From assembly GCA_018222805.1 (NCBI GenBank), contig JAAEZQ010000004.1, forward strand, positions 98,248 through 162,247: DNA of 64,000 nucleotides. The letters are read 5' to 3'. Shown in pieces: positions 1-8,679 of the stretch (position 1 is the stretch's first letter; each line of letters starts with the position of its first letter). The notes beneath the pieces are model-generated. The model did no database searches. It saw nothing but the letters and a program-made list of their open reading frames with translations, and was not told where the DNA came from. This stretch comes from Vibrionaceae bacterium (GTDB lineage: Bacteria > Pseudomonadota > Gammaproteobacteria > Enterobacterales > Vibrionaceae). A program made the translations under genes and the position numbers.

Positions 1-14
1 GCTGACATCAAGCC

Positions 15-560
15 CTATATCTCTGTCTGAGCCAACACAGTGCCCTCTGGTGTTTGTACTGTTAATGTCTTTCCATTCATCAAGCCGTAGCTTCGTGGTA
101 AGTCATTGCGCGGAAACGTCATGGAGCCAGGGTTGAAGATAGTAACGCCATCTTGTAACTCCGCGACAGGTATGTGAGTGTGACCATGGGCGATCACATC
201 CCCCTCTTTCAACTCAGGACGATTACTACTATTGTATAAATGACCATGGGTTAAAAACAGACGCTGCCCGGACTCAAGCAACACCCAAGCATAGTCCATC
301 ATCATCGGAAAGCTTAATAGCATCTGATCTACTTCACTATCACAGTTACCTCGAACCGCGATAATCTGCTTGCTGTACTGATTTAAAAGCTCAGCCACTT
401 GTGCAGGGTTATAACCTTCAGGTATCGGATTTCTTGGTCCATGGTAGAGAATGTCTCCCAACAGAACCAAATGATCCGCTCCAGACTTAACAAACAAATC
501 GATGGTTTCTCTCGTCGCAGGTAAAGAGCCATGCAAATCTGAGGCAAAAAATAGTTTCAC
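15..560 (-). CDS. yfcE: YfcE-type metallophosphodiesterase
   Basis: A 181-residue cytoplasmic calcineurin-like phosphoesterase. All metal-binding blocks of the family are visible in order: DLHG (8-11), GD (35-36), GNCD (71-74), THGH (104-107) and HGHTH (125-129). Length matches E. coli YfcE, a manganese-dependent phosphodiesterase active on artificial substrates; the physiological substrate is not known. An AGGAGA ribosome site lies about 9 bases before the ATG. It follows the zinc-ribbon gene in the same direction after about 58 bases and could be the last gene of that transcript. Family assignment is firm; the cellular role is open. Confidence 0.9.
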   Translation of the reverse strand: MKLFFASDLHGSLPATRETIDLFVKSGADHLVLLGDILYHGPRNPIPEGYNPAQVAELLNQYSKQIIAVRGNCDSEVDQMLLSFPMMMDYAWVLLESGQRLFLTHGHLYNSSNRPELKEGDVIAHGHTHIPVAELQDGVTIFNPGSMTFPRNDLPRSYGLMNGKTLTVQTPEGTVLAQTEI

Positions 561-618
561 AGCATTATCTCCTCATAAAAATAGAGGCTATTCTACGCCA
601 TTCTGACCACAGCTCAAC

Positions 619-828
619 TTACTGGTCACGCACAGACTCAATCAGCATCGGCAGCAAATAAACCCAGGCTGCATAACCTGCCCCCACTAGTACCAGCAAC
701 CAAAAAACCATTGATATAAACTTTGACTTTGCTAAATGATTCAGTGGATCCGGCTCCCCACATCCCGGACAGGTATGAGCTCGTTTAGAAATCTGTTTAT
801 CACAGATCGGACAAGCAACTAAAGGCAT
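619..828 (-). CDS. Small zinc-ribbon membrane protein
   Basis: A 69-residue protein with an N-terminal four-cysteine zinc ribbon (CPIC at 6-9 and CPGC at 20-23) followed by one hydrophobic segment at about residues 37-61. The ribbon would face the cytoplasm with a single membrane anchor. A GAGGA ribosome site lies 8 bases before the ATG. It begins only 46 bases after the CBS-protein gene with no terminator between, so it may be the fifth cistron of the DUF1538 operon. I know no function for this family; zinc binding is inferred from cysteine spacing alone. Confidence 0.7.
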   Translation of the reverse strand: MPLVACPICDKQISKRAHTCPGCGEPDPLNHLAKSKFISMVFWLLVLVGAGYAAWVYLLPMLIESVRDQ

Positions 829-874
829 GATAAAAATCCTCGACTATAAGCTTATTCTTGATTTGTTTTTATAT

Positions 875-1276
875 TCAATCTCTTACCATGCCATTAATCA
901 CGATATTGTTGTAACTCACCATACCAACCACCTCACCATCCTCAATAACCGGTGCGCGGCTAATGCCGAAGCGTTCAAACAATCTGGCACAATATTTCAC
1001 ATTCATATCCGGCCCAACACAAAGAGCTGGCTTGGTCATAATCTCGTATATATTCGTTCGCTTTGGTGGTCGATTATTCGACAACACTTTTTTGGCAATA
1101 TCATTCATTAATACTATGCCGAATTCATCATTGTCATCGCGCTTTTTAACCACCAACGCTTTAACTTGATATTTCTTGGCTAGTGTAATCCCTTCATAAA
1201 CTGTCATCAGCCCATCTACCATGACGTAAGTCGCAGCCATGACATCTCGAACCCGTACTATTGCCTGATTACTCAT
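875..1276 (-). CDS. CBS-domain pair protein
   Basis: A 133-residue stand-alone Bateman module. Two CBS repeats are recognisable: the first starts near VRDVMAA (residues 9-15) and the second near YEIMTKPALCV, ending with the typical VVGMVSYNNIV. Such pairs bind adenine nucleotides and act as energy sensors for a partner protein. The ATG overlaps the stop codon of the PII-like gene (ATGA, 4 bases), which implies translational coupling. Nothing else is fused to it, so the partner is most likely encoded in the same operon, that is the DUF1538 membrane proteins. Ligand and partner are inference. Confidence 0.85.
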   Translation of the reverse strand: MSNQAIVRVRDVMAATYVMVDGLMTVYEGITLAKKYQVKALVVKKRDDNDEFGIVLMNDIAKKVLSNNRPPKRTNIYEIMTKPALCVGPDMNVKYCARLFERFGISRAPVIEDGEVVGMVSYNNIVINGMVRD

Positions 1277-1623
1277 AACTCGTCCTCAACAACCTTAGTC
1301 AATGTTTCAACCTGATGGGCGACACCGACCGCATCTTCAATATCAATTTGAATCGCAATGCCCTGCCCGGACTCTTTATCAAACTCACCGACATCACTAA
1401 TGGTTTCTAAAATGTGCCGAGAGAGGTGCTCCTCCACTACAAACAGCAGCACATCTTTTTGTACTTCTAAAGTTAAACCAAAGAAAGTTCGCTTCTGGTT
1501 TAACCCTTGGCCTCGTGCATTATTAATCACCGTCGCGCCTGTCGCCCCGGCATCACGAGCAGCATCAAGTACCTTATCTGTTCTGGCATCCTCAACAAAC
1601 GCAAGTATCAATTTAAAGCGCAT
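1273..1623 (-). CDS. PII-like signalling protein with short T-loop
   Basis: A 116-residue protein resembling the PII/GlnB fold: beta strand [12 protein letters not shown], an NARG motif at 35-38, and a later G-x-G stretch (DKESGQGIAIQ). The region that forms the long T-loop in GlnB is short (about residues 38-48) and has no tyrosine at the uridylylation position, so it is not a classical nitrogen PII. PII-like proteins of this sort usually sit next to a transporter and gate it with a nucleotide. It overlaps the upstream DUF1538 gene by 11 bases and the downstream CBS gene by 4. Partner and ligand are not shown by sequence. Confidence 0.8.
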   Translation of the reverse strand: MRFKLILAFVEDARTDKVLDAARDAGATGATVINNARGQGLNQKRTFFGLTLEVQKDVLLFVVEEHLSRHILETISDVGEFDKESGQGIAIQIDIEDAVGVAHQVETLTKVVEDEL

Positions 1624-2404
1624 TTTCTTCGTCCTCCGAGGTGTCTTTATTAAGCCATTGAGTTATTTGCGCATATCCCATAACGGATATCATTGGAAAC
1701 AAACTGGCAAAGGCAATTAAACCAAAGCCATCTATCATTGGGTTTCTCCCTGGTACGGTAGACGCGAGGCCTAACCCAAGTGCCGCCACAAGTGGTACAG
1801 TGACAGTCGATGTCGTCACACCGCCAGAGTCATAAGCCAAAGGGACGATCATCTGGGGAGCATAAAAGGTCTGAGCAACCACCACGATATAACCAGCCAT
1901 AATGTAATAATGAATCGGATCTCCGACTACAATCCGGTAACTACCCAGCGCAATACCAATCGCCACCCCAAGTGCAACCGCAATACGCAGGCCATTCACA
2001 CTAATACTGCCACCAGACACTTGATTAGCCTTGATCGCCACTGCAATTAATGATGGCTCCGCAATCGTCGTACTGAAACCAATACAAAAAGCAAAAGCGT
2101 ACACCCAATAATAGTCGACCCACTGCAATTGCTGCCCTACCGATACTTTGAACTCTCTTACAAAGTCGGGAGTGGTAAGTTGTACGGCCATGGTTTCGCC
2201 GAGGGGAAACAACGCCATTTCCAGCCCGAGTAAGAACAGCGACAAGCCCAAAATGACGTAGGCAAAACCAAAAAGCACTTTTCTCAGGTTATTCACCGGA
2301 CGACGAAGTACCGCGAGTTGAAAGCCAAAAATAATGGCAGCGATAGGAATAACATCGCGAATGGTGGACAAAAGCGTATCAAAGAATTGTTCAAGTGAAA
2401 TCAT
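1613..2404 (-). CDS. DUF1538 membrane protein, second paralogue
   Basis: A 263-residue polytopic inner-membrane protein of the DUF1538 family with about six or seven hydrophobic segments. Signature blocks include [41 protein letters not shown] and [19 protein letters not shown]. It is a paralogue of the next gene upstream, sharing nearly the same blocks, and the start codon overlaps that gene's stop (ATGA). The short C-terminal tail is acidic ([10 protein letters not shown]) and cytoplasmic by prediction. Conserved Asp, Glu and Ser-Gly-Gly in membrane regions suggest an ion or solute carrier, but no activity is established to my knowledge. Confidence 0.88.
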   Translation of the reverse strand: MISLEQFFDTLLSTIRDVIPIAAIIFGFQLAVLRRPVNNLRKVLFGFAYVILGLSLFLLGLEMALFPLGETMAVQLTTPDFVREFKVSVGQQLQWVDYYWVYAFAFCIGFSTTIAEPSLIAVAIKANQVSGGSISVNGLRIAVALGVAIGIALGSYRIVVGDPIHYYIMAGYIVVVAQTFYAPQMIVPLAYDSGGVTTSTVTVPLVAALGLGLASTVPGRNPMIDGFGLIAFASLFPMISVMGYAQITQWLNKDTSEDEENAL

Positions 2405-3135
2405 GCCACGACCATCCCATAAATCATGACAAACATCATTGGCAGTAACGAAGCAAATGCAATTAAACCAAAGCCATCGACCATTGGATTCCGCCCTTTA
2501 ATTGCCGAGGCGAGTCCTACTCCGAGCGCCGTTACCAATGGAACAGTAATAGTCGACGTCGTCACTCCACCAGAGTCGTATGCCACGCCAATGATCGACT
2601 CAGGTGCAAACCAAGTTAACACCACCACGCCCACATACCCACCTATGATCATGTAATGGATGGGCCAACCTTTGAGAATACGAAGCACACCAACCACAAT
2701 TGCAATACCAACAGACAGCGCAACGGTCACACGAAGCCCTGTGCCATATTCTTGGATCGATAACTCCGAGTTCGTAATCATGCCTCCCTCGGCCGCCACC
2801 TGAGCAGCTTTCTCCGCAACGGCAGTCAGTGCTGGTTCAGCGATTGTTGTGCCAAACCCTAAACAAAATGCAAAGACCAAAAGCCAAAAAACACTGCCCT
2901 TTTTAGCAAACGCCTGAGCCATACTCTCACCAATAGGAAACAGACCCATTTCCAATCCAAAGATAAAACACGTCAGCCCTAGAACGACGAGCAATAAGCC
3001 GAAAAGAATAGAGACCAGATTGGGTAAAGGCTCTTGTAACACAACCAGTTGAAAAAAAGTGATGACAAGAACGATGGGCATTAGATCGCGCGCACTATTT
3101 AGGAGAGCCCGAAAAAGAGCAGTAAATGCTTCCAT
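2401..3135 (-). CDS. DUF1538 membrane protein, first paralogue
   Basis: First gene of the overlapping operon, 244 residues, polytopic. It carries the same DUF1538 blocks as its neighbour: [42 protein letters not shown] and [20 protein letters not shown] very strong AAGGAGGAGGT ribosome site lies just before the ATG. Two non-identical paralogues made from one message in coupled translation suggest a heterodimeric membrane unit. The flanking PII-like and CBS genes suggest regulated transport. Function is inferred only from context. Confidence 0.88.
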   Translation of the reverse strand: MEAFTALFRALLNSARDLMPIVLVITFFQLVVLQEPLPNLVSILFGLLLVVLGLTCFIFGLEMGLFPIGESMAQAFAKKGSVFWLLVFAFCLGFGTTIAEPALTAVAEKAAQVAAEGGMITNSELSIQEYGTGLRVTVALSVGIAIVVGVLRILKGWPIHYMIIGGYVGVVVLTWFAPESIIGVAYDSGGVTTSTITVPLVTALGVGLASAIKGRNPMVDGFGLIAFASLLPMMFVMIYGMVVA

Positions 3136-3408
3136 ACCTCCTCCTTGTGAACGCTATGAGTAATCGAGCTTTAACTGATTAGTATGCTTAAGCAGCTAGT
3201 ATCAGTCTGGCATAAATTTCTTAATGCAAATGTGAGGGAGCCATTGTCACCAATAACAACTAGTTACAATTTTTCAATATGTGAAGTTGGTGCGGGCCCC
3301 AAGATTTTCCTAGCACGTGACGGTTCACAACGAATCACAAGAGAATATGATCAAGCCACAAACAAAATGACTATAATGTTTTCATGTTTTGTCACTCAAT
3401 GAGACGCC

Positions 3409-4326
3409 ATGAAGATATTACTAACCGGCGGAACAGGATTTATAGGCTCAGAGCTACTGAAGCTAATCACCACTCATCACGTGGTTCTGCTAACACGTTC
3501 ACCAGAAAAAGCGAAACAGCGCCTACAACATGCTGATGTTGGTAACATCGAGTATATTGATTCTCTCGACCAACTTGCCGATCTCAATCACATTGATGCG
3601 GTCATTAACCTCGCGGGTGAGCCGATCGCTGATAAACGTTGGACAAACAAGCAGAAAGAAAAAATTTGCCAAAGTCGCTGGAAAATTACAGAAAAAATTG
3701 TAGAACTTATCCATGCGAGTACAAAGCCGCCCTCAGTATTCATCAGTGGCTCTGCTGTCGGCTATTATGGCGACCAACAAGAACACCCCTTCGACGAATG
3801 CCTTCATGTTAACAGTGAGGAGTTTCCACACCTTGTTTGTGCAAAATGGGAGCAGATTGCCAAGCGTGCAGAATCAGAAAATACACGAGTTTGTTTATTA
3901 CGAACTGGCGTTGTACTCGGCACAAATGGAGGCGCCTTGGCAAAAATGTTACTCCCTTATAAGCTAGGGCTGGGAGGACCACTTGGAAACGGTAACCAAT
4001 ACCTACCCTGGATTCATATCCTCGATATGGTGCGTGCCATCATGTACTTACTGAACACCCCTCATGCCCATGGCGCGTTTAACATGTGTGCCCCTCACCC
4101 AGTAAGTAATCGAATTTTCAGTGCGACGTTAGCTAAAACGCTGAAACGACCACATATTCTATTCACACCTAAGTGGGTTATGGAGTTGCTAATGGGAGAG
4201 TCAGCCTGTCTATTGTTCGACAGCATCAGAGCCAAGCCGAAAAAACTCACAGAGTTAGATTTCCAGTTCAGTTACTCGAGAATTGAACCAGCGCTTAAGC
4301 ACTTGCTTCATGAGCGTAGCTATTGA
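3409..4326 (+). CDS. yfcH: TIGR01777-type epimerase, YfcH-like
   Basis: A 305-residue NAD(P)-binding extended-SDR protein. The N-terminus carries the Rossmann glycine motif GGTGFIG (7-13); INLAGEPIADKRW marks the TIGR01777/YfcH family and SAVGYYG is near the usual active-site tyrosine. Substrate unknown; E. coli YfcH is likewise uncharacterised. Transcribed away from the DUF1538 operon across a roughly 270-base divergent region. The SDR reductase gene follows after 39 bases and may be cotranscribed. Confidence 0.87.
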   Translation: MKILLTGGTGFIGSELLKLITTHHVVLLTRSPEKAKQRLQHADVGNIEYIDSLDQLADLNHIDAVINLAGEPIADKRWTNKQKEKICQSRWKITEKIVELIHASTKPPSVFISGSAVGYYGDQQEHPFDECLHVNSEEFPHLVCAKWEQIAKRAESENTRVCLLRTGVVLGTNGGALAKMLLPYKLGLGGPLGNGNQYLPWIHILDMVRAIMYLLNTPHAHGAFNMCAPHPVSNRIFSATLAKTLKRPHILFTPKWVMELLMGESACLLFDSIRAKPKKLTELDFQFSYSRIEPALKHLLHERSY

Positions 4327-4365
4327 ATGATAAACCTTATTCTACGTTTACCCTGAGCTTAAATT

Positions 4366-5193
4366 ATGAACAAGTCTATTCTTATCACCGGTTGTTCGAC
4401 TGGTATTGGCTATGTGTGTGCCCACGCTTTGAAAACGCAAGGCTTCAACGTCATTGCGTCCTGCCGGAAACACGATGATGTCCAGCGACTGCAAGCAGAA
4501 GGGTTAACCTGTATACAACTCGACCTCAATGATCCCATCAGCATCACGCGTGGTGCTGAACAGGCGATAAGGTTAGCTCAAGGAAAACTGTACGCTTTAT
4601 TTAACAACGGGGCATACGGCCAACCTGGCGCATTAGAAGACCTACCAACCGAAGCGCTCATAGCACAGTTCCAGACAAACTTTTTTGGCTGGCATCAACT
4701 GGTACAAGAGGTTCTCCCTCACATGCGTTCACAAGGTGAAGGTCGCATCATTCAAAATAGCTCAGTGCTTGGCTTCGCCGCAATGAAATATCGAGGGGCA
4801 TACAATGCGTCAAAGTTTGCTCTGGAGGGATGGACCGACACCTTAAGACTTGAATTAGCCGATACCAATATCAAAGTAGCTCTCATTGAACCGGGACCAA
4901 TCGAAACTCAGTTCAGACAAAATGCACTTAAAGCATTTGAAAAGTGGATTGACGCGGAATCCAGCCCACACCGCATTGCTTATGAAGGTCAGAAACAGCG
5001 TTTAGATAATGACAAATCAAACAATAAATTTGTCCTGCCAGCAGAAGCGTGTATCCCCCCAGTCTTACATGCACTCACCAGTGATTCACCGAAAATCCGC
5101 TACCGTATTACCACACCAACCAAGCTGTTCGCCGTGTTGAAAAGGGTGTTACCAACACGGATGCTTGATAAAATTTTGCGACAAGCAGCATAG
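4366..5193 (+). CDS. Classical short-chain dehydrogenase/reductase
   Basis: A 275-residue classical SDR. The cofactor motif TGCSTGIG (8-15), the NNGAYG block, the catalytic serine in QNSSV and the YNASK active-site pair are all present. EPGPIETQF after the active site is also typical. The C-terminal region (KRVLPTRMLDKILR) resembles YbbO-like oxidoreductases. Substrate cannot be told. No hairpin with a T-tract follows directly; the next clear terminator is about 350 bases downstream and probably belongs to another transcript. Confidence 0.85.
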   Translation: MNKSILITGCSTGIGYVCAHALKTQGFNVIASCRKHDDVQRLQAEGLTCIQLDLNDPISITRGAEQAIRLAQGKLYALFNNGAYGQPGALEDLPTEALIAQFQTNFFGWHQLVQEVLPHMRSQGEGRIIQNSSVLGFAAMKYRGAYNASKFALEGWTDTLRLELADTNIKVALIEPGPIETQFRQNALKAFEKWIDAESSPHRIAYEGQKQRLDNDKSNNKFVLPAEACIPPVLHALTSDSPKIRYRITTPTKLFAVLKRVLPTRMLDKILRQAA

Positions 5194-5469
5194 AATTATT
5201 TTGTCGTAGTGTAATTTCATCGTAACAATGTGATGTCATTATGAACATGTAGGTTAAAAAAACCTCACCTATTCGAATCAATATCTGGGCAAATCTTACA
5301 CAAAATGAATGCAATTTTGGGTATAGGCTTGATTAGATTTGGTATCGCCACCCGTTCTGTTTTGTAGCAGTTTTTTGATCCGATGCGAGACAATAATGAC
5401 ATTAAATCAGCTTAACTGGCTTAGTGTGGGTGTAGTGGTGACCTTGTTCATCCTATTCTGATACCACAC

Positions 5470-5566
5470 CTTGCACGATGAAAATGATAATCACCGTGCA
5501 AGACTCGCCAATTTCATAGCACTTTCGCTTGCTATTAGGGCAACGCTGCTTCGGCAGCGTTTTTCC
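5470..5566 (+). ncRNA. Candidate small RNA 3' end
   Basis: Two hairpins in a row on the plus strand: CTTGCACG/CGTGCAAG (5470-5477 and 5495-5502) extended by TGA/TCA after one mismatch, then the GC-rich terminator at 5542-5565. The terminator is 350 bases after the nearest plus-strand stop codon and before cnoX, so it looks like the end of an independent short transcript. I could not find a convincing promoter, so the 5' end is not fixed. Inference only. Confidence 0.3.
5542..5565 (+). terminator. Rho-independent terminator (orphan)
   Basis: Perfect 8-bp stem AACGCTGC / GCAGCGTT with a TTCG tetraloop and a run of Ts. It does not directly follow any protein gene. Confidence 0.8.
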
Positions 5567-5595
5567 TTGCTATAGAATCTAAATCTCACCAATCC

Positions 5596-5616
5596 ATACA
5601 TCTCGAGGTTATTTAG
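5596..5616 (-). repeat. Partial copy of short interspersed repeat
   Basis: Read on the minus strand it contains CTAAATAACCTCGAGATG, identical over 18 bases to the copy at 42939-42956 and sharing the CTCGAGATG core with the full-length copy at 19987-20037. Confidence 0.6.
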
Positions 5617-5692
5617 CGATACTGCTTGATTTTCCTCTAAATCAACTCCATATCTACAAGCAACGACAAGAAACAAAAGCAAGGATACTCTG

Positions 5693-6547
5693 ATGCAATC
5701 CCCATTTATCGTTGAGATCACAGAACAGAACTTTCGCGAAACGCTTGAAGGATCAATGAACACGCCCGTTCTGATCCATTTCTGGGCTAACGCTCAGCCA
5801 GAAAGCGCACAAATACTCCCTGAGTTACAAACTCTGGCTCAACAGTACAATGGAGCTTTTACCCTTGCTTTACTTAACTGTGAAGACCAACCAACCTTAG
5901 CGTCGCAGTTTGGTGTTCAGGTTCTACCGACTATCGCGTTGTTTATCAATGGACAGGCAGTAGACGGATTAGGTGGCCCCCAACCGATTGACGCCATCGC
6001 AGCCATGCTCCAGAAGCACCTGCCAAGCCCAGACGAGCAACTACTTAAACAAGTCACTGAGCTTTTGCAACAAGGTCAGCACGCAGAAGCTCTGAGTATC
6101 ATCCACACACTGCCAGCGGAGCTACAATCTCGTGGCGATGTCAAACTGGCTACGGCAGATTGCTTACTGGAAACTAAGCAGTTTGATGTTGCTCAAGAGC
6201 TATTAGGCTCTATTCCACTTGAGTATCAGGATAATTACTACAAAGGCTTAATCGCTAAGCTTGAATTGCATCTGCAAGCGGCTGACAGCCCAGAGCTTCA
6301 GCGCTTGGAACAAGAGTACGCCTCAAATACAGACAATCTGGAACTGGCATGTGAGTTAGCGGTTCAGTACAACCAAGTTGGCCGTGATGAAGAAGCATTA
6401 GAACTACTTTGGAACATTCTAAAAGTGAACTTAGGTGCTCAGGATGGTGAAGTGAAGAAGACCTTCATGGATATTCTTAGCGCGTTAGGTCAAGGTAATG
6501 CTTTAGCGGGCAAGTATCGTCGTCAGTTGTACTCGATCTTATACTAA
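5693..6547 (+). CDS. cnoX: Thioredoxin-like co-chaperone CnoX (YbbN)
   Basis: A 284-residue protein with an N-terminal thioredoxin fold (about 1-110) and a C-terminal tetratricopeptide-type helical region (about 115-284), the architecture and length of E. coli CnoX/YbbN, which holds unfolding proteins for DnaK and GroEL under oxidative stress. The position of the redox CxxC reads FWANAQPES, so both cysteines are absent and it cannot act as a classical thioredoxin. The chosen ATG has AAGGA about 10 bases upstream. A terminator follows, so it is probably monocistronic, next to qmcA and the NfeD-like gene as in related bacteria. Confidence 0.9.
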   Translation: MQSPFIVEITEQNFRETLEGSMNTPVLIHFWANAQPESAQILPELQTLAQQYNGAFTLALLNCEDQPTLASQFGVQVLPTIALFINGQAVDGLGGPQPIDAIAAMLQKHLPSPDEQLLKQVTELLQQGQHAEALSIIHTLPAELQSRGDVKLATADCLLETKQFDVAQELLGSIPLEYQDNYYKGLIAKLELHLQAADSPELQRLEQEYASNTDNLELACELAVQYNQVGRDEEALELLWNILKVNLGAQDGEVKKTFMDILSALGQGNALAGKYRRQLYSILY

Positions 6548-6572
6548 GTTCGCCAAAGTATGGATTTGATAT

Positions 6573-6600
6573 AAAGGCCGGAGTTTTCCGGCCTTTATTT
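6573..6600 (+). terminator. Terminator after cnoX
   Basis: Perfect 10-bp stem AAAGGCCGGA / TCCGGCCTTT followed by ATTTTG. Confidence 0.85.
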
Positions 6601-6703
6601 TGTCTGACATCAAGCAACTTCACCTGTTCTCATATCTTCAATTGTCTAATCGTGATAAATGAGTAAAAATGAATCAGACTTTATGCATTTAAGGGAATAT
6701 TCC

Positions 6704-7621
6704 ATGCCAATTGATTCGTTGATTACTATCGGTATTTTTGTTGTCCTTGCCATTATTATTATTTCATCCGCCATAAAAACCGTTCCTCAAGGGAACAACT
6801 GGACCGTTGAGCGATTTGGACGTTATACCCACACTCTCAAACCCGGGTTAAATTTAATAATCCCTTTTATCGACCGTGTTGGTCATAAAATAAACATGAT
6901 GGAGCGCGTCTTAGATATCCCCGCACAAGAAGTCATCAGTAAAGATAACGCTAACGTGACTATTGATGCCGTCTGTTTCGTACAAGTCGTGGAAGCTGCA
7001 AAAGCCGCCTATGAAGTTAACGACCTAGAGCATGCGATTAGAAACCTTACCCTAACCAATATTCGTACCGTATTAGGTTCAATGGAGCTCGATGAGATGC
7101 TCAGTCAGCGCGATATGATCAACTCAAAGCTTCTACTCATTGTTGACCAAGCCACCAACCCGTGGGGTGTAAAAGTGACGCGTATTGAGATCAAGGATGT
7201 ACAGCCACCAGCCGATTTAACAGCGGCGATGAACGCACAAATGAAAGCCGAACGAAACAAACGTGCAGAAATCCTTGAAGCAGAGGGCGTACGTCAAGCC
7301 GAGATCTTAAAAGCAGAAGGTCACAAGCAATCACAAATATTGAAAGCTGAAGGTGAGAAACAGTCTGCTATTCTTCATGCAGAAGCTCGTGAACGCTCGG
7401 CGCAAGCGGAAGCAAAAGCAACTTACATGGTTTCCGAAGCAATAGCAAAAGGTGATATGCAGGCCGTCAACTACTTCATCGCACAAGGATACACCGAAGC
7501 GATCAAGAGTATTGGCCAAGCTGAAAACGGCAAAATCATTATGCTACCTCTGGAAGCAACGGGACTCATGGGCTCTGTCGCAGGCATAGCAGAAATGTTT
7601 AAACAGCAAAACAAAGATTAG
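6704..7621 (+). CDS. qmcA: SPFH/stomatin-family membrane protein QmcA
   Basis: A 305-residue band-7 protein with an N-terminal membrane anchor (about 8-28), the SPFH domain with [15 protein letters not shown], and a helical region of repeated AEG-containing units (about 190-240) typical of stomatin-type coiled coils. The start at 6704 is preferred to the in-frame ATG at 6659 because AAGGGA lies 7 bases before it and the length then equals E. coli QmcA. Such proteins form membrane microdomain assemblies. The NfeD-like gene follows after 9 bases, the usual partner of SPFH proteins. Confidence 0.9.
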   Translation: MPIDSLITIGIFVVLAIIIISSAIKTVPQGNNWTVERFGRYTHTLKPGLNLIIPFIDRVGHKINMMERVLDIPAQEVISKDNANVTIDAVCFVQVVEAAKAAYEVNDLEHAIRNLTLTNIRTVLGSMELDEMLSQRDMINSKLLLIVDQATNPWGVKVTRIEIKDVQPPADLTAAMNAQMKAERNKRAEILEAEGVRQAEILKAEGHKQSQILKAEGEKQSAILHAEARERSAQAEAKATYMVSEAIAKGDMQAVNYFIAQGYTEAIKSIGQAENGKIIMLPLEATGLMGSVAGIAEMFKQQNKD

Positions 7622-7630
7622 GACTCATTT

Positions 7631-8092
7631 ATGGACTTGTTCAGCCTGCTCGATGGCATAACGTTTTGGCACTGGCTTGCTTTCGGCTTTATGCTGCTTG
7701 CCGTTGAGCTACTTGGTACTGCGGGTTACTTTCTTTGGTTGGGACTATCGGCTTTATTAGTGGGGGCGTTGCTAGCAGTGCTTCCGTTAGGCTGGCAACT
7801 TCAATGGTTATCCTTCGCGACTTTTAGTTTGCTAACAACTTGGTTATGGTGGCGACGTCAATGGTCAAGAGACAAGCAAGGTGATCAAGCTAGAGATCTC
7901 AACCAAAAGTACAAGCAACTAATCGGACAAACTCTTACAATAGACGAAGACTTCTCTGTTGGATTGAACAGAATCCATGTTGCAGATACCACTTGGTCTG
8001 CTCAAAGTGACCAAGCCCTTCCTGCAGGGACTAGAGTAAAAATTATTGCTGTAGAGGGTATTATTCTGGTAATCGAACCTGTTGATGATTAA
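7631..8092 (+). CDS. NfeD-like membrane protein (YbbK)
   Basis: A 153-residue protein with three or four N-terminal hydrophobic segments (about 10-80) and a C-terminal OB-fold-like domain with LIGQTLTIDEDF, typical of short NfeD proteins without protease domain. It is cotranscribed with qmcA (9-base gap) and closed by a terminator. In E. coli the counterpart is YbbK, thought to work with QmcA in membrane quality control. Confidence 0.87.
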   Translation: MDLFSLLDGITFWHWLAFGFMLLAVELLGTAGYFLWLGLSALLVGALLAVLPLGWQLQWLSFATFSLLTTWLWWRRQWSRDKQGDQARDLNQKYKQLIGQTLTIDEDFSVGLNRIHVADTTWSAQSDQALPAGTRVKIIAVEGIILVIEPVDD

Positions 8093-8102
8093 TTTATGTC
8101 AA

Positions 8103-8137
8103 AATAATGGAGCTTACATCGCTCCATTATTATCTTT
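8103..8137 (+). terminator. Terminator after qmcA-NfeD operon
   Basis: 11-bp stem AATAATGGAGC / GCTCCATTATT (8103-8113 and 8121-8131) followed by a T-rich tail. Confidence 0.8.
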
Positions 8138-8679
8138 TCTCACTACTTCTTTTATTTCATCACCTTATTTTAATTCCCAATAAAAATTAAGTCCCAGAGT
8201 ATTATTAGCATCCTATCTATAAACGCTAGAAGAGTCTTAGCCAAAATAATAGAATCAAATAGATATTAAAGAACCTGATATATATACTCACTCTAATTTA
8301 ACATTAAAAAATTAACTTACCGTGAATATTTTTTTGATCTTTATTGGTCTACATACATACTTAGTGAATAAGCATCGTAGTTAAATGCTTATATTTTAGG
8401 TAAGTGAAGGGTGTACTATTGAAGACGATATTGTTTGGCTTAGCGATGATTATCACTCGCCACTGTAAGATTATACAGCCAACTGTGATAGCAACATCAT
8501 CACACAAGTAATAGTTTAAACCCATTATAGCAACTGTATGCTTATAGTGGATTACGAATACTTAACATCCAAGCGAAACCAAACCGTATTTAAGTTTAGT
8601 CATCTTTTAATAATTAATCTGATTATAAATTAATAATATAGAGATTACTCTAAATTGATTATTAAGTATGAGGTTTACC
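8138..8679. other. AT-rich intergenic stretch
   Basis: About 540 bases, clearly more AT-rich than the flanks. It holds at most a 35-codon GTG-initiated frame (8404-8511) whose start resembles a signal peptide; this is too weak to call. An imperfect hairpin is at about 8522-8550. The promoter of the small secreted protein must lie here. No mobile element seen. Confidence 0.5.

Larger units (their letters stand above)
5194..5692. other. Intergenic region with structured elements
   Basis: About 500 bases without a credible protein gene. It contains a stem-loop at 5470-5502, a Fur-box-like stretch inside it (5480-5498), a strong plus-strand terminator at 5542-5565 and a partial copy of the short interspersed repeat at 5596-5616. 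The promoter of cnoX should also be in the last part, with an AAGGA ribosome site before its ATG. Confidence 0.6.

Noticed and set aside
827..1111. 94-codon plus frame opposite the CBS gene
   Set aside because: It lies opposite a clear CBS-domain gene and has the composition of an antisense frame.
3184..3402. Plus-strand frame of 72 codons upstream of yfcH
   Set aside because: No ribosome site, no recognisable protein features, and it occupies the divergent promoter region.
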